Part shown: piece by piece, positions 9,138-18,149 of the stretch | Layout: every line of letters begins with the position of its first letter | How positions within the stretch are numbered: position 1 is the stretch's first letter | NCBI GenBank assembly: GCA_013141175.1 | Contig: JABFRN010000001.1 | Coordinates: 3,306,001 to 3,370,000 of the forward strand | Length of the DNA stretch: 64,000 nucleotides | Direction of reading: 5' to 3' | From: Lysobacter sp. | GTDB taxonomy: Bacteria > Pseudomonadota > Gammaproteobacteria > Xanthomonadales > Xanthomonadaceae | Notes under the pieces: model-generated | The model's database searches: none | What the model was told of the DNA's origin: nothing | Seen by the model: only the letters and a program-made list of their open reading frames with translations | Program-made: the position numbers and the translations under genes

Positions 9138-9316
9138 GTCTCATCCTCGGTCTTGGGTACGGTCTTGTCGGGCAGCCGCCCAGCCTTGCGCAGGGCGTCG
9201 CGCAGCAGGTATTCGATCTGTGCATTGAGACTGCGCAGCTCATCGTCGGCCCACCGCTGCGCCGCCGACAGGACTTCGGCGTTGATGCGCAGCGGATAGG
9301 CTTTCTTCTCTGACAT
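9134..9316 (-). CDS. Arc-like ribbon-helix-helix protein
   Basis: A 60-aa protein with the ribbon-helix-helix pattern: a short basic strand KKAYPLRINAEVL, helix A (about 14-29) and helix B (NAQIEYLLRDALRKAG). These proteins usually bind DNA as dimers or tetramers at palindromic operators and often repress their own operon. No toxin gene is adjacent, so this does not look like a toxin-antitoxin pair. It lies between an SPFH gene and the DUF4177 gene. The palindrome upstream of the SPFH gene is an obvious candidate target, but that link is inference. Confidence 0.8.
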   Translation of the reverse strand: MSEKKAYPLRINAEVLSAAQRWADDELRSLNAQIEYLLRDALRKAGRLPDKTVPKTEDET

Positions 9317-9323
9317 GATCGGC

Positions 9324-9351
9324 GTTCTTGCGTAGGGTGTTCTTGCGTAGG
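9324..9351 (+). repeat. Short tandem repeat, GTTCTTGCGTAGG twice
   Basis: The 13-mer GTTCTTGCGTAGG occurs at 9324-9336 and 9339-9351, a 15-base period, in the gap between the SPFH and ribbon-helix-helix genes, directly beside a REP-like half element. Confidence 0.75.
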
Positions 9352-9370
9352 AGCGGGGCTTCGGCCGCGA
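9348..9370 (+). repeat. REP-like half element
   Basis: The segment TAGGAGCGGGGCTTCGGCC and the following four bases matches, with changes, the REP arm found as a pair in metG (TAGGAGCGGC-TT-AGCCGCGA). It abuts the SPFH stop codon at 9371. Only one arm is visible here. Confidence 0.6.
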
Positions 9371-10234
9371 TCAGTACAGCGTGCCGGCGTTGATCACCGG
9401 CTGCGTGGCGCGCTCGCCGCACAGCACCACCAGCAGGTTGCTGACCATCTGCGCCTTGCGCTCTTCGTCCAGATGCACCACGCCGTTCTTCTGCAGCGCT
9501 TCGAGCGCCATCTCGACCATGCCCACCGCGCCGGCGACGATCCGCGTACGCGCGGCGATGATCGCGTTGGCCTGCTGGCGCTGCAGCATCGCCTGGGCGA
9601 TCTCGGGCGCGTAGGCGAGATGGCTGATGCGCGCGTCGAGGACGGTGACGCCGGCGTCGGCGAGGCGGTCCTGAAGTTCTTCCATCAAGTGCTTCGACAC
9701 CTCGGCGGCGTGGCTGCGCAGCGCGAACTGGCCGTCCTCGTGCTGGTCGTAGGGATAGCTGGTGGCCATCGTGCGCACCGCCGATTCCGACTGGATGTGC
9801 ACGAAGCTTTCGTAGTCGTCGACGTTGTAGACCGCCTCGGCGCTGTCCACGACCTGCCAGACGATGACGGCGGCGATCTCGATCGGGCTGCCGTCCAGTT
9901 CGTTGACCTTGAGCTTGCTGCTCTCGAAGTTGCGTACGCGCAGCGAGACTTTCTTCTTGCCGTAGAAGGGGCTGCTCCAGCGCAGGCCGCCGTCCTTCAC
10001 GGTGCCGACGTATTTGCCGAACAGGTTCAGCACCGCCGCCTGGTTGGGCTCGATCTTGTACAGGCCGAAGAGCAGGAAAAATGCGGCAATGCCGATCAGC
10101 ACACCGAGGATCAGGATCCACGGCGATGCGCTCGCGGCACCGCCGATCACCGCAAACACACCGACAGCGATGGCCGCCAGCAGGACCAGCAGGACCGGGA
10201 TGCCCGGGATCGAGGGGAAGGGATTCTCTTTCAT
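9371..10234 (-). CDS. SPFH/Band 7 domain membrane protein
   Basis: A 287-aa stomatin/prohibitin-like protein. Two hydrophobic segments (about 12-32 and 38-62) are followed by an SPFH domain starting [28 protein letters not shown]. The C-terminal helix includes [23 protein letters not shown], a typical oligomerisation region. Such proteins form ring or raft-like membrane assemblies and often scaffold proteases or transporters. It is the first gene of the eight-gene minus-strand run, so it is probably the one directly served by the promoter containing the palindrome. Confidence 0.9.
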   Translation of the reverse strand: MKENPFPSIPGIPVLLVLLAAIAVGVFAVIGGAASASPWILILGVLIGIAAFFLLFGLYKIEPNQAAVLNLFGKYVGTVKDGGLRWSSPFYGKKKVSLRVRNFESSKLKVNELDGSPIEIAAVIVWQVVDSAEAVYNVDDYESFVHIQSESAVRTMATSYPYDQHEDGQFALRSHAAEVSKHLMEELQDRLADAGVTVLDARISHLAYAPEIAQAMLQRQQANAIIAARTRIVAGAVGMVEMALEALQKNGVVHLDEERKAQMVSNLLVVLCGERATQPVINAGTLY

Positions 10235-10268
10235 GGCGATGGCTCGCAGGTGGTGTTGAAGGATTAAT

Positions 10269-10287
10269 TGATATCAAAAAGATATCA
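10269..10287 (-). promoter_or_regulatory. 19-bp palindrome upstream of the SPFH operon
   Basis: TGATATCAAAAAGATATCA has perfect 7-base arms around an AAAAA centre and lies 35 bases before the SPFH start in an AT-rich patch. It overlaps the region where the promoter should be. A repressor such as the ribbon-helix-helix protein of this operon could bind it. purT begins 99 bases away on the other strand, so purT control is also possible. Confidence 0.6.
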
Positions 10288-10385
10288 CTTTGTGCAATCA
10301 AAACCGGACGAGCGGTTGATCTTGTGGGCGGGGTTTCCGCAAGTGACTGATTTAAAATCGACTCTTTCCAATAGGCCTGCCGCCC

Positions 10386-11615
10386 ATGCCCGCTCCCGAA
10401 GCCCTCGAATTCGGCACCCCGTTGTCTCCGTCCGCCATCCGCGTGCTGCTGCTGGGTTCGGGCGAGCTGGGCAAGGAAGTCGCGATCGAGCTGCAGCGCT
10501 TCGGTTGCGAGGTCATCGCCGCCGACCGCTACGCCGACGCCCCGGCGATGCAGGTCGCGCATCGCAGCCATGTGCTGAACATGCTGGACGGGCAGGCGCT
10601 GCGCGCTCTGATCGCGGAGGAAAGACCGACCCTGATCGTCCCCGAGATCGAGGCGATCCACACCGAAACCCTGGTCCAGTTGGAGCATGAATTCGCCGGT
10701 CGCGGCACCCATACCCGGATCGTCCCGACCGCACGCGCCGCACGGCTGACGATGGACCGCGAGGGCATCCGCCGGCTCGCGGCCGAAACCCTCGGCCTGC
10801 CGACGTCGCCGTACCGGTTCGTCGATACGCTCGACGACTATCGCGAAGCGGTGTCGACGATCGGTCTGCCGTGCGTGGTGAAACCGGTGATGTCCTCGTC
10901 GGGCAAGGGCCAGAGTCTGGTGCGCAGCGCCGACGACATCGACAAGGCATGGGACTACGCGCAGACCGGCGGACGCGCCGGCGCCGGACGCGTCATCGTC
11001 GAAGGCTTCATCGACTTCGATTACGAAATCACGATGCTCACCGTGCGTCATGCCGGCGGCACCGATTTCTGCGCGCCCATCGGTCATCTGCAGCGCGACG
11101 GCGACTACCGCGAAAGCTGGCAGCCGCAGCCGATGTCGCCGCGCGCGCTGGAACGCGCGCAGCGGATCGCGCAAACCATCACGGATGATCTCGGCGGCTG
11201 GGGCCTGTTCGGCGTCGAGCTGTTCGTGAAGGGCGACGAGGTGTGGTTCTCGGAAGTTTCGCCGCGCCCGCACGACACCGGTCTGGTCACCCTGATTTCG
11301 CAGGATCTCAGCCAGTTCGCGCTGCACGCGCGCGCGATTCTCGGGTTGCCGATCCACGTGGCCGGCAACGGTGCCATCGGCCAGAAGGGGCCGTCGGCCT
11401 CGTGCGCGGTGCTGGCGCATGGTCATGGCGTGCCGGTGTTCGAGCATGTCGCCGATGCGCTGCGTGCGCCCGATACCGCGCTGCGCCTGTTCGGCAAGCC
11501 CATCGTCGAAGGCCATCGTCGCGTGGCGGTGACGCTGGCGCTGGGCGAAGACATCGACACCGCGCGTGCGACAGCGCGCGACGCCGCTGCGGCGTTGAAG
11601 ATCGAACTGCGCTGA
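10386..11615 (+). CDS. purT: Formate-dependent phosphoribosylglycinamide formyltransferase PurT
   Basis: ATP-grasp enzyme of purine synthesis that forms FGAR from GAR, formate and ATP in the cytosol. The 409-aa length fits (E. coli 392 aa), with a slightly longer N-terminus. Visible features are the nucleotide-fold opening [22 protein letters not shown], the ATP-grasp segment [17 protein letters not shown], and the substrate/metal region [25 protein letters not shown]. The upstream region has an AT-rich -10-like TTAAAAT. A strong terminator follows within about 30 bases. Confidence 0.97.
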   Translation: MPAPEALEFGTPLSPSAIRVLLLGSGELGKEVAIELQRFGCEVIAADRYADAPAMQVAHRSHVLNMLDGQALRALIAEERPTLIVPEIEAIHTETLVQLEHEFAGRGTHTRIVPTARAARLTMDREGIRRLAAETLGLPTSPYRFVDTLDDYREAVSTIGLPCVVKPVMSSSGKGQSLVRSADDIDKAWDYAQTGGRAGAGRVIVEGFIDFDYEITMLTVRHAGGTDFCAPIGHLQRDGDYRESWQPQPMSPRALERAQRIAQTITDDLGGWGLFGVELFVKGDEVWFSEVSPRPHDTGLVTLISQDLSQFALHARAILGLPIHVAGNGAIGQKGPSASCAVLAHGHGVPVFEHVADALRAPDTALRLFGKPIVEGHRRVAVTLALGEDIDTARATARDAAAALKIELR

Positions 11616-11638
11616 GCCGATCCAAGCGCGCCGGACCC

Positions 11639-11739
11639 GGTAGAGCGGCCTTCAGGCCGCTGTTTTTTTTACAACCGATGCCTGCAGTCGATGCTTGCCG
11701 GCCGACAAGACGACGCAGTGGCGCGAAGGCCGCTCTACC
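11639..11739. repeat. Paired inverted repeat (REP pair) after purT
   Basis: Arms GGTAGAGCGGCCTT (11639-11652) and AAGGCCGCTCTACC (11726-11739) are perfect inverted copies 73 bases apart. The pair resembles the GTAGAGCGGC repeats dispersed in xanthomonad genomes. The left arm also forms the purT terminator. Confidence 0.75.
11644..11670 (+). terminator. Intrinsic terminator of purT
   Basis: Stem AGCGGCC/GGCCGCT with a TTCA loop is followed by G and eight T residues: a classic Rho-independent terminator for the plus strand. Confidence 0.92.
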
Positions 11740-11800
11740 GCCCGCATCGGGAGACGCATGGTTTCCTGCTACGCTTCCGCGACTTGTTGAGGAGACCTCG

Positions 11801-12181
11801 ATGGACGACAACAACGGCTATGCGGTGTTCTTTTTTCCGCAGGCGCTGGAAGCCCTGGGCGAAGCGATCCATCCGTTCCTGCAGGACGGTCCTGCCGGTC
11901 CGCACGTCGCCTGCCATACCGTCGATACCGGTGGCGCATTCATCGAAATGACCCTGCAAGGGCGCACACCGGAAGGCAAGCCGGTTTCGTTGGAGCTGAT
12001 GGTGCCCAGCGGCATGGTGCGGATGATCGTATCGACCCACAGCGACGAGATGTTCGGCTTCGGCCTGCATGCATTCTCGAAGCCCGCCGCGGCGCTGCCG
12101 GTGCTGGGTCCCACTGCGGAACCGGCGAGCGCACCGTCCGAGGCGTTGCCTTCGAGCGCAGGACCGCAGGCCAACGGCTGA
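11801..12181 (+). CDS. Conserved hypothetical protein
   Basis: A 126-aa acidic protein without signal peptide or membrane segment. The compact N-terminal 90 residues (MDDNNGYAVFFFPQALEALG onwards) look globular; the last 30 residues are Pro/Ala/Ser-rich and probably disordered. I do not recognise a family. The ATG at 11801 follows GGAGA by five bases. It stands alone between the REP pair and the convergent cyclic-di-GMP gene, whose stop codon is ten bases away. Confidence 0.75.
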   Translation: MDDNNGYAVFFFPQALEALGEAIHPFLQDGPAGPHVACHTVDTGGAFIEMTLQGRTPEGKPVSLELMVPSGMVRMIVSTHSDEMFGFGLHAFSKPAAALPVLGPTAEPASAPSEALPSSAGPQANG

Positions 12182-12191
12182 TTGGTTGCCG

Positions 12192-15137
12192 TCAGTGCTG
12201 CAGGGCGCCGCGACGGCGACCGCCATGCGCACGCAGCAGCGGTTTCGGTACGCCCAGCAGAAAGCCCTGGCCGAACTGGCAACCCTGGTCGATCAGGATC
12301 CTGCGCTGCGCTTCGGTTTCGATGCCCTCGGCGATGGTGTCGATGCCCAGGGTGAGCGCCATCGCCAGGATCGCGCGCACCAGGGCCAGGCTTTCCGCGC
12401 TGGAATCGCTGTCCAGGCCGGCGACGAAACTGCGGTCGATCTTCAGTCCCTGGATCGGGAAGCGATGCAGGTACGAGAGCGCCGAAAATCCGGTGCCGAA
12501 ATCGTCGAGCAGGGCGGCGATGCCGTGATTGCGCAGATCGCGCAGGATCCGCAATGCGCGCGGCGCGTCCTCGATCAGCGCGACCTCGGTGATCTCGATG
12601 CGCAGCCGGCGCGGATCCTGGTCGGCTTCGTCGAGCATGCGCAGCAGGCGGTCGGAGAAATTGTCGGAAAGAAAATGCCGCGGTGAGACATTGATCGAGA
12701 CGTAATGTTGCGGGTATTCGCCCATCGAGGCGATCACATGCGCGTACATCAGCCAGTCGACCTGTTCGATCAGGCTGCTGTCCTCGCCGACGCCGATGAA
12801 CGCGGACGGCGTGAGCAGGCCGCGTTCTTCGTGGTTCCAGCGCACCAGCGCTTCGCTGCCCACCTGCTCGCCATCCTGCAGGCGCAGGATCGGCTGGAAA
12901 TGCGGCTCGAACGCGTCGTGCATGATCGCGCGGCGCAGGTCGGCCTCCAGGTCGAGCAGGCGCATCGCTTCGGCGCGCATTTCTTTGTCGAACACTTCGC
13001 TGCGGTTGCGGCCCAGGCGCTTTGCCCGGTACATCGCGGCATCGGCGTCGCGCAACAGCTCCTCGCTCTTGCGGTAGCGCGGGTGCCACAGGGCGATGCC
13101 GATGCTGGCCGAAGGAAAGATTTCGCGGCCTTCGATCCACATCGATTGACCCAGGGCGCGCAGGATGTGCGCGGCGCAGCGCTCGGCCGCTTCGGGCCCT
13201 TCGATGTTCTCGGCGAGAATCGCGAATTCGTCGCCACCGAGGCGAGCGACCAGATCTTCGCGCGCGACCACTTGCGAAATCCGGCGACTGGATTCGACCA
13301 GCAGTTCGTCGCCGGCGACGTGGCCGACGCTGTCGTTGATCAATTTGAAACGATCGATATCGAGGAACAGCACCGCGAACGGTTTGCCGTCCGCGCTGCT
13401 GATCCGCGCGATGGCGTCGTCGAGACGTTCCTGCAACTGGCCGCGATTGGGCAGCCCGGTGAGGCTGTCGTGGCGCGCCTGGTGGCGCAGGCGCTGCTCC
13501 GCGCGAAGACGCTCGGCGATCTGTTCGCGCAGCTCGTGGTTGGTTTCGGCCAATTCCCGGGTGCGGGTCTCCACCCGCGCCTCCAGTTCGGCGTGCGCGG
13601 TCACCAGCCTGCGCTGCGCGCGCTTGCGCGTGAGCGCGGCGTCGACGTGGTGGGCGACGAACGTCAGCAGTTCCTGGTCGCGTTCCACGAAACTGATCTC
13701 CGGGGTGTAGCTCTGCACGCCGATCACGCCGACCACGGCATCGTCGCGGGTCAGCGGTACGCCCAGCCAGCAGTGCGCGAGCGGCCCGAAACTGCGGACC
13801 AGGCCTTCCGATTCCAGTGCCTGGATGTGCGCGCGGTCGGCGAGCAGGGCGCGCCCGGTACCGATCACGTATTCGGTCAGCCCTTTCGCGCGTGCGCGGT
13901 CGCGGTGCGGGCGCGTATCCATTTCGTCCGCGGCATAGGGAAATTCGATGTGCTTGCCGTCGTCGCTGAGGAACGCGATGTAGAAGTTCTTCGCGTACAG
14001 CAATTCACCGATGATCGAATGCAGGTCTGCGTAGAAACGCTCGAGGCTGTCCGCGGTCATCGACAGTTCGGTGATGCGGAACAGCGCCTGCTGCAGTTTT
14101 TCGGCGCGCTCGCGATCGATCACCTCGGCCTGCAGTTCGTAGTTGGCCTGTTCCAGCGCGCGGGTCCGCTCTTTCACCCGCCACTCCAGTTCCACCTGGG
14201 CGGTCTTGCGGTCCAGCGCGGTGAGGATGTGCTGCGCGACGTATTCCAGCAGCGCGCGGTCCTCCGCGTCGTAGCGGTCGGCGTTCTCGTAGTCCTGCAC
14301 AACGATCGCGCCGCAGACCTGCGCGCCGCGCAGCAGCGGCACGCCCAGCCAGTCCTCGCTGAGCGGTCCGCCGGCGTATTCCTCGCTGGCGATGTTCATG
14401 CCCCGCAGGATGCTGCGCGGTGCCCCGATCAGCGGCTTGCCGTGCTGCAGCAGCGCCGCCGTCATGCTGTGCATGCCCTGGTCGATCGCGAATTCGGTTT
14501 CGGAATCGGGATCGAACCGGTCGCGGCTGTCGGCGAAGTACAGGTAGCGGATCGTCGCGTGCTTGCCGTCGTACTGGACGATGTAGAAATTCTCCGCGGG
14601 CATCAATCCGCCGACGACCTGATGGATCCGCGCCAGCATGTCGTGCATTTCCAGACCGGAGCCCGCGAGATCGGAGATTTCGTACAGCGCCTGCTGCAGC
14701 CGTTTGGATTTTTCCAGCGCCTCGATCCGTGCGCCCGCGTTGGCGATGCTCAGCGACGCTGCGAGCAGTCTGTGCGCCAGTACGAACCACGATGCCTGCA
14801 TCCAGTCGGCCGGTGGCGACCCGCCGAATGCGAGGCCGATGACCGTGCGGCTGCCGTCGTCGCCGTCGTGGCGGTCGATCCTTGCCTGGGCCGATGGTGC
14901 AGGTGGCGCATCCTCGAGGTGCGCCAGCACATCGGCCCGCAACGCCTCATCGCTGGAGGCGTTGCGCGCGCTTCCGGAACCGAGACGGACGTGCCTCCAT
15001 GCAATGGCGAGCTGCGTGTCTGCGGGCAACGTGCCGAGCAGCGCATCGATCACTTTTTCCGAAGTGATTCCAGCAGCCAGAGCTTCCCCGGCGCCATCGT
15101 CTGTCCCTGTATCCATGTCGTGATGGCCGAGGGTCAT
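12192..15137 (-). CDS. GAF-GAF-GGDEF-EAL cyclic-di-GMP protein
   Basis: Bifunctional signalling protein of about 981 aa without membrane segments. Roughly in order: an N-terminal unknown region, GAF 1 (145-290), a coiled linker, GAF 2 (345-495), a second coiled coil, GGDEF (565-725) and EAL (735-975). The cyclase motif is intact (RLGGDEFAIL), but the inhibitory RxxD site reads AxxD. The phosphodiesterase motifs also look intact (SEALVRW, NVSPRHF, DDFGTGFSAL, KIDRSFV, EGIETE). Both activities are therefore possible. The start is uncertain: ATG 15137 and ATG 15116 are both plausible, with no strong ribosome site; a GTG at 15203 lengthens it by 22 residues. Confidence 0.92.
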   Translation of the reverse strand: MTLGHHDMDTGTDDGAGEALAAGITSEKVIDALLGTLPADTQLAIAWRHVRLGSGSARNASSDEALRADVLAHLEDAPPAPSAQARIDRHDGDDGSRTVIGLAFGGSPPADWMQASWFVLAHRLLAASLSIANAGARIEALEKSKRLQQALYEISDLAGSGLEMHDMLARIHQVVGGLMPAENFYIVQYDGKHATIRYLYFADSRDRFDPDSETEFAIDQGMHSMTAALLQHGKPLIGAPRSILRGMNIASEEYAGGPLSEDWLGVPLLRGAQVCGAIVVQDYENADRYDAEDRALLEYVAQHILTALDRKTAQVELEWRVKERTRALEQANYELQAEVIDRERAEKLQQALFRITELSMTADSLERFYADLHSIIGELLYAKNFYIAFLSDDGKHIEFPYAADEMDTRPHRDRARAKGLTEYVIGTGRALLADRAHIQALESEGLVRSFGPLAHCWLGVPLTRDDAVVGVIGVQSYTPEISFVERDQELLTFVAHHVDAALTRKRAQRRLVTAHAELEARVETRTRELAETNHELREQIAERLRAEQRLRHQARHDSLTGLPNRGQLQERLDDAIARISSADGKPFAVLFLDIDRFKLINDSVGHVAGDELLVESSRRISQVVAREDLVARLGGDEFAILAENIEGPEAAERCAAHILRALGQSMWIEGREIFPSASIGIALWHPRYRKSEELLRDADAAMYRAKRLGRNRSEVFDKEMRAEAMRLLDLEADLRRAIMHDAFEPHFQPILRLQDGEQVGSEALVRWNHEERGLLTPSAFIGVGEDSSLIEQVDWLMYAHVIASMGEYPQHYVSINVSPRHFLSDNFSDRLLRMLDEADQDPRRLRIEITEVALIEDAPRALRILRDLRNHGIAALLDDFGTGFSALSYLHRFPIQGLKIDRSFVAGLDSDSSAESLALVRAILAMALTLGIDTIAEGIETEAQRRILIDQGCQFGQGFLLGVPKPLLRAHGGRRRGALQH

Positions 15138-15260
15138 GGACGGAGCATATACCCGAACTTTCGGCAGGGACAGGGAGCGTCGAAGTCGCATCGAAGTGCT
15201 CACGCGACGATCGCGTTTGCGATAGACGGGGTCTTTCGTCGACCATGCCGGAACGGCGGA

Positions 15261-16553
15261 TCACTCTGCCGGCATCAGATCGATCCACACCGCGTGATGG
15301 TCCGATGCTTTGGCGATGCCGGCATCCACGGCGCCGGGCGCGGGCCAGAATACGCCGCTGCCGACGACGCGCAGCCCGAGCGAAGGCAGCAGATGATCCA
15401 GTCGCAGATTGCCGACCCCGGGACCGAAGTCGCCGGTGTCCTCGGCGGGGTCGCCGCGATGGCGGGCATTGGCGCCGCCGACTTCGCGCGCGGCGGCCAC
15501 GGCCCCGGCGCTGCGCGGCGCCGGGTGGCGCAGCATGCGCGCGTGTTCGATCAGCGCCACGATCGCGTCATGACGGCCGTCGCCATCGACCGGATCGTTG
15601 TTGAGGTCGCCGGCGATCACGAAACGCTCGCCTGCCGGCAATCCGCCGCAGCGGCCGACGTCGTCGCACAGCCACGCGGCATCGGATGGATCGTTGTCGA
15701 GGTATTCGCGCCACAGCCGCAGCTCGTCCGCATTGCGCGCACCGTTGCGATCCTCGGGCCCGTCGAACACCGGCGGGGTCGGGTGCGACGCCAGCAGATG
15801 CAACAGGCCGTGCGGCGTACGCACCGGCACGTCCCAGTGCGATTTCGACGACAGCCGCAGCTGGCGCCAGACCGCTTCGGGGTAGTAGTACCTGCGCGCG
15901 CGCGGGTCGATCGGCGATGCGGCGTCCGGCATCGCGCTCCATTTCAGCTGTTGGAAGGTACGCACCTGTGCGCTGTCGATGGGATACCGCGACAACACCA
16001 GCATGCCGTACTGGCCGGGGTGCAGGCCGTAGCCCCAGGCATCGTTGCCACGATCCCGCCCATCGCCGCCGACGATCCCGTTGGCATCCAGATCCAGGCC
16101 GCTGGGGACGCCGGTGTTGACCGGTGCGAAGTAGCGGTAGGCGTAGCGCAGCGCCTGCGCATCCTCACCCTGCGCCACTTCGAGGTAGTCGTGCTGGAAC
16201 AGATCGGCGGCGCGGCCCGCAGCGTCGTAATCGAATTCGTTGAGCAGCACCACATCCGGGCGCACGCGCTGCAACACTGCGGCGATGCTGCGCGCGGTCG
16301 GGTCGCCGGCTTGCAGTCGTCGGATCAGGCCGCCGTCGCTCTCGTCGTACAGCGAGGTGTTGTAGGTCGCGACCCGCAGCGGCAGCGATGCGGCGATCGC
16401 GTCCTCGACGCGCTGCGCCGCGCCCGCCAGCGCGGCCTCCGGATCGCCGTGCACCCGGAGGCGCACGCAGCCGGCCAAAACAACCGGAAGGGCGACGAAA
16501 AGCGCCGCGACGAATACTCGAATCGGCGTGTGGGGCGTGAATGGCGGCGTCAT
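15261..16553 (-). CDS. Endonuclease/exonuclease/phosphatase family lipoprotein
   Basis: A 430-aa protein with signal sequence and lipobox LAGC (Cys29), so probably envelope-anchored. The EEP fold is indicated by [11 protein letters not shown], the metal-binding Glu in [40 protein letters not shown] and the terminal SDHHAVW. Substrate could be phosphoester lipid, nucleotide or extracellular DNA; the sequence does not decide. Its ATG overlaps the bpt stop (16550-16553), making a three-gene coupled operon with bpt and the PAP2 gene. Confidence 0.88.
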   Translation of the reverse strand: MTPPFTPHTPIRVFVAALFVALPVVLAGCVRLRVHGDPEAALAGAAQRVEDAIAASLPLRVATYNTSLYDESDGGLIRRLQAGDPTARSIAAVLQRVRPDVVLLNEFDYDAAGRAADLFQHDYLEVAQGEDAQALRYAYRYFAPVNTGVPSGLDLDANGIVGGDGRDRGNDAWGYGLHPGQYGMLVLSRYPIDSAQVRTFQQLKWSAMPDAASPIDPRARRYYYPEAVWRQLRLSSKSHWDVPVRTPHGLLHLLASHPTPPVFDGPEDRNGARNADELRLWREYLDNDPSDAAWLCDDVGRCGGLPAGERFVIAGDLNNDPVDGDGRHDAIVALIEHARMLRHPAPRSAGAVAAAREVGGANARHRGDPAEDTGDFGPGVGNLRLDHLLPSLGLRVVGSGVFWPAPGAVDAGIAKASDHHAVWIDLMPAE

Positions 16554-17320
16554 GGCGTTGCGTCTCCGGAGTTGCGCGACCAGCCGTGGCCGTCGAAGGA
16601 TTCCAGCGGCCGGTAGCGGCGTTTGTAGGCCATCTTGCGATGCCCGTCGATCCAGTATCCGAGATACAGATGACGTTTGCCTTCGCGCTGCGCCCACGCG
16701 ATCTGCTGCAGGATCGCGAAGGTGCCGAGACCGCGTTCGGCGGCATCGGGATCGTAGAACGTGTACACGGCGGACATCGCATCCGCGACGACATCGGTCA
16801 CCGCCACCGCCAACAGTTCGCCCGTGCCGTGCGCCTGCCGCGTACGCAGTTCGAGGAAGCGGCCCTGGCCCCAGGCGCTGACCAGGAACTGGTCGAATTC
16901 GGCCGGACCGTGCCCGTCCATGCCGCCGCCCGCGTGACGCGCGCCGAGATAGCGCTGGTACAGCGCGAAGTGTTCTTCGTTGCGCTCGGCGGGCAGCACC
17001 CGTGCTTCCAGGTCCGCATTGCGTGCGAGGCAACGCCGCTGGCTGCGATCGGGGCGGAATTCCGCGACCGGGATCCGCACCGCGACGCAGGCCTGGCAAT
17101 CGCGGCAGTGCGGCCGGTAGATCAGGTTGCCCGAGCGGCGGAAGCCCCAGGTCAACGCCATCGGATAGGTCTGCGCCAGCCGTGGATCGCCGGGATCGAA
17201 CACCAGATCGCGCGCCTGGCGCTCCGGCCAATAGCCGCAGGCATGGTCTGTGGTATGGAACAACCGCAGCGGTTCATTGATGTCGATGTCTTCCCGTTCG
17301 TCCTGAATGTCGCTGTTCAT
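16550..17320 (-). CDS. bpt: Aspartate/glutamate leucyltransferase Bpt (ATE family)
   Basis: Aminoacyl-tRNA-protein transferase of 256 aa that attaches Leu to proteins with N-terminal Asp or Glu, marking them for ClpSAP degradation (N-end rule). The ATE N-terminal domain has the cysteine cluster HACGYWP and [11 protein letters not shown], and the C-terminal domain includes the YTFYDPD...[16 protein letters not shown] region with [15 protein letters not shown]. The start at 17320 overlaps the stop of the PAP2 gene (ATGA). Length matches the bacterial family. Confidence 0.93.
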   Translation of the reverse strand: MNSDIQDEREDIDINEPLRLFHTTDHACGYWPERQARDLVFDPGDPRLAQTYPMALTWGFRRSGNLIYRPHCRDCQACVAVRIPVAEFRPDRSQRRCLARNADLEARVLPAERNEEHFALYQRYLGARHAGGGMDGHGPAEFDQFLVSAWGQGRFLELRTRQAHGTGELLAVAVTDVVADAMSAVYTFYDPDAAERGLGTFAILQQIAWAQREGKRHLYLGYWIDGHRKMAYKRRYRPLESFDGHGWSRNSGDATP

Positions 17321-17910
17321 GGCGATGCCTGCAGCGCGTGCAAGCTCAGCCAGTAGCCGCTTGCGGCCAGGCCGCCAGTGGCGGCACCCGCCACGATGTC
17401 GCGCGGCCGATGCCGCGACAACCGCAGCCGCGACCAGGCGACGATGCCGGCGAACGCGCAACCGGCACCGACCGCCGCCGCGCCCAGTGGCCACAGCAGG
17501 CCGGCCGAGTAGACCGCGAACGAGGCGTGCAGCGAAAGCTTGCACCAGCGCACGACGGATATCGCGATTGCGACGATGCCCGCCGACAGTGCGAGCGTCA
17601 GGGCGAGATCGGGCGTCGGCGATCGTAACCACGCCACCAGTGCGCCGATCGTGATCCCCACCAGCAGCGTGCGGTTCAGGGATTTGCGTTCCGACGGCTG
17701 GCTGGCATCGACATGCGCCCAGCGACTGCGCCGTACCTGCCACCACGACCAGCCCAGCAGCAGCGCGGCGAACAGCGCGAAGCCGATCAGCATCGATCGC
17801 AGGGTCGCGTGATCCGCATCGCGCATCGCGGCCGGCAGCGCCAATGCCGCCGGCAGCACCAGCAGCGGGTGGCCGAGGATCGAGACAGCGCGGGCGAGGC
17901 GATCGAGCAT
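17317..17910 (-). CDS. PAP2-superfamily membrane phosphatase
   Basis: A 197-aa protein with about six membrane helices. The C-terminal phosphatase motifs are visible: [12 protein letters not shown], then [20 protein letters not shown], matching the SRxxxxxHxxxD core. The N-terminal KxxxxxxRP motif is degenerate. Such enzymes dephosphorylate lipid phosphates such as undecaprenyl or phosphatidylglycerol phosphate. The ATG at 17910 places the first helix correctly; an upstream ATG at 17952 adds 14 residues. First gene of the bpt operon. Confidence 0.8.
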   Translation of the reverse strand: MLDRLARAVSILGHPLLVLPAALALPAAMRDADHATLRSMLIGFALFAALLLGWSWWQVRRSRWAHVDASQPSERKSLNRTLLVGITIGALVAWLRSPTPDLALTLALSAGIVAIAISVVRWCKLSLHASFAVYSAGLLWPLGAAAVGAGCAFAGIVAWSRLRLSRHRPRDIVAGAATGGLAASGYWLSLHALQASP

Positions 17911-18149
17911 GCGGGCAGGATACCCGCCCGCGTTCGCAGCCGCTGCGAACATCGCCGCAGTCGTCGATGCCTGCGTCTGCGCGATGGCCGCGTCAGAGCC
18001 TGCCGGAAGCGACCAAGTCCGCGATCACGCCGCCGAATCCGCACACGAACCCGTGCGTCGCGCCAAGCCGGCACTGGATGCGTTCGCGTCGGCGCATCTT
18101 CGCCGCCGGCACGTGCGGCGGCCACATGCATCGATCGGTGCGACGGCGT

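Noticed and set aside
9134..9316. Toxin-antitoxin system with the ribbon-helix-helix gene as antitoxin
   Set aside because: The overlapping partner is a DUF4177 protein, not a RelE, MazF, VapC or HicA type toxin, and the operon is envelope-related.
9240..11516. 758-codon minus-strand frame
   Set aside because: Antisense to purT and partly frame-shifted shadow of the SPFH gene.
12705..16616. 1303-codon open frame on the plus strand
   Set aside because: It is antisense to the cyclic-di-GMP gene and part of the exonuclease gene, which have full domain motifs. Long antisense frames are expected at this GC.
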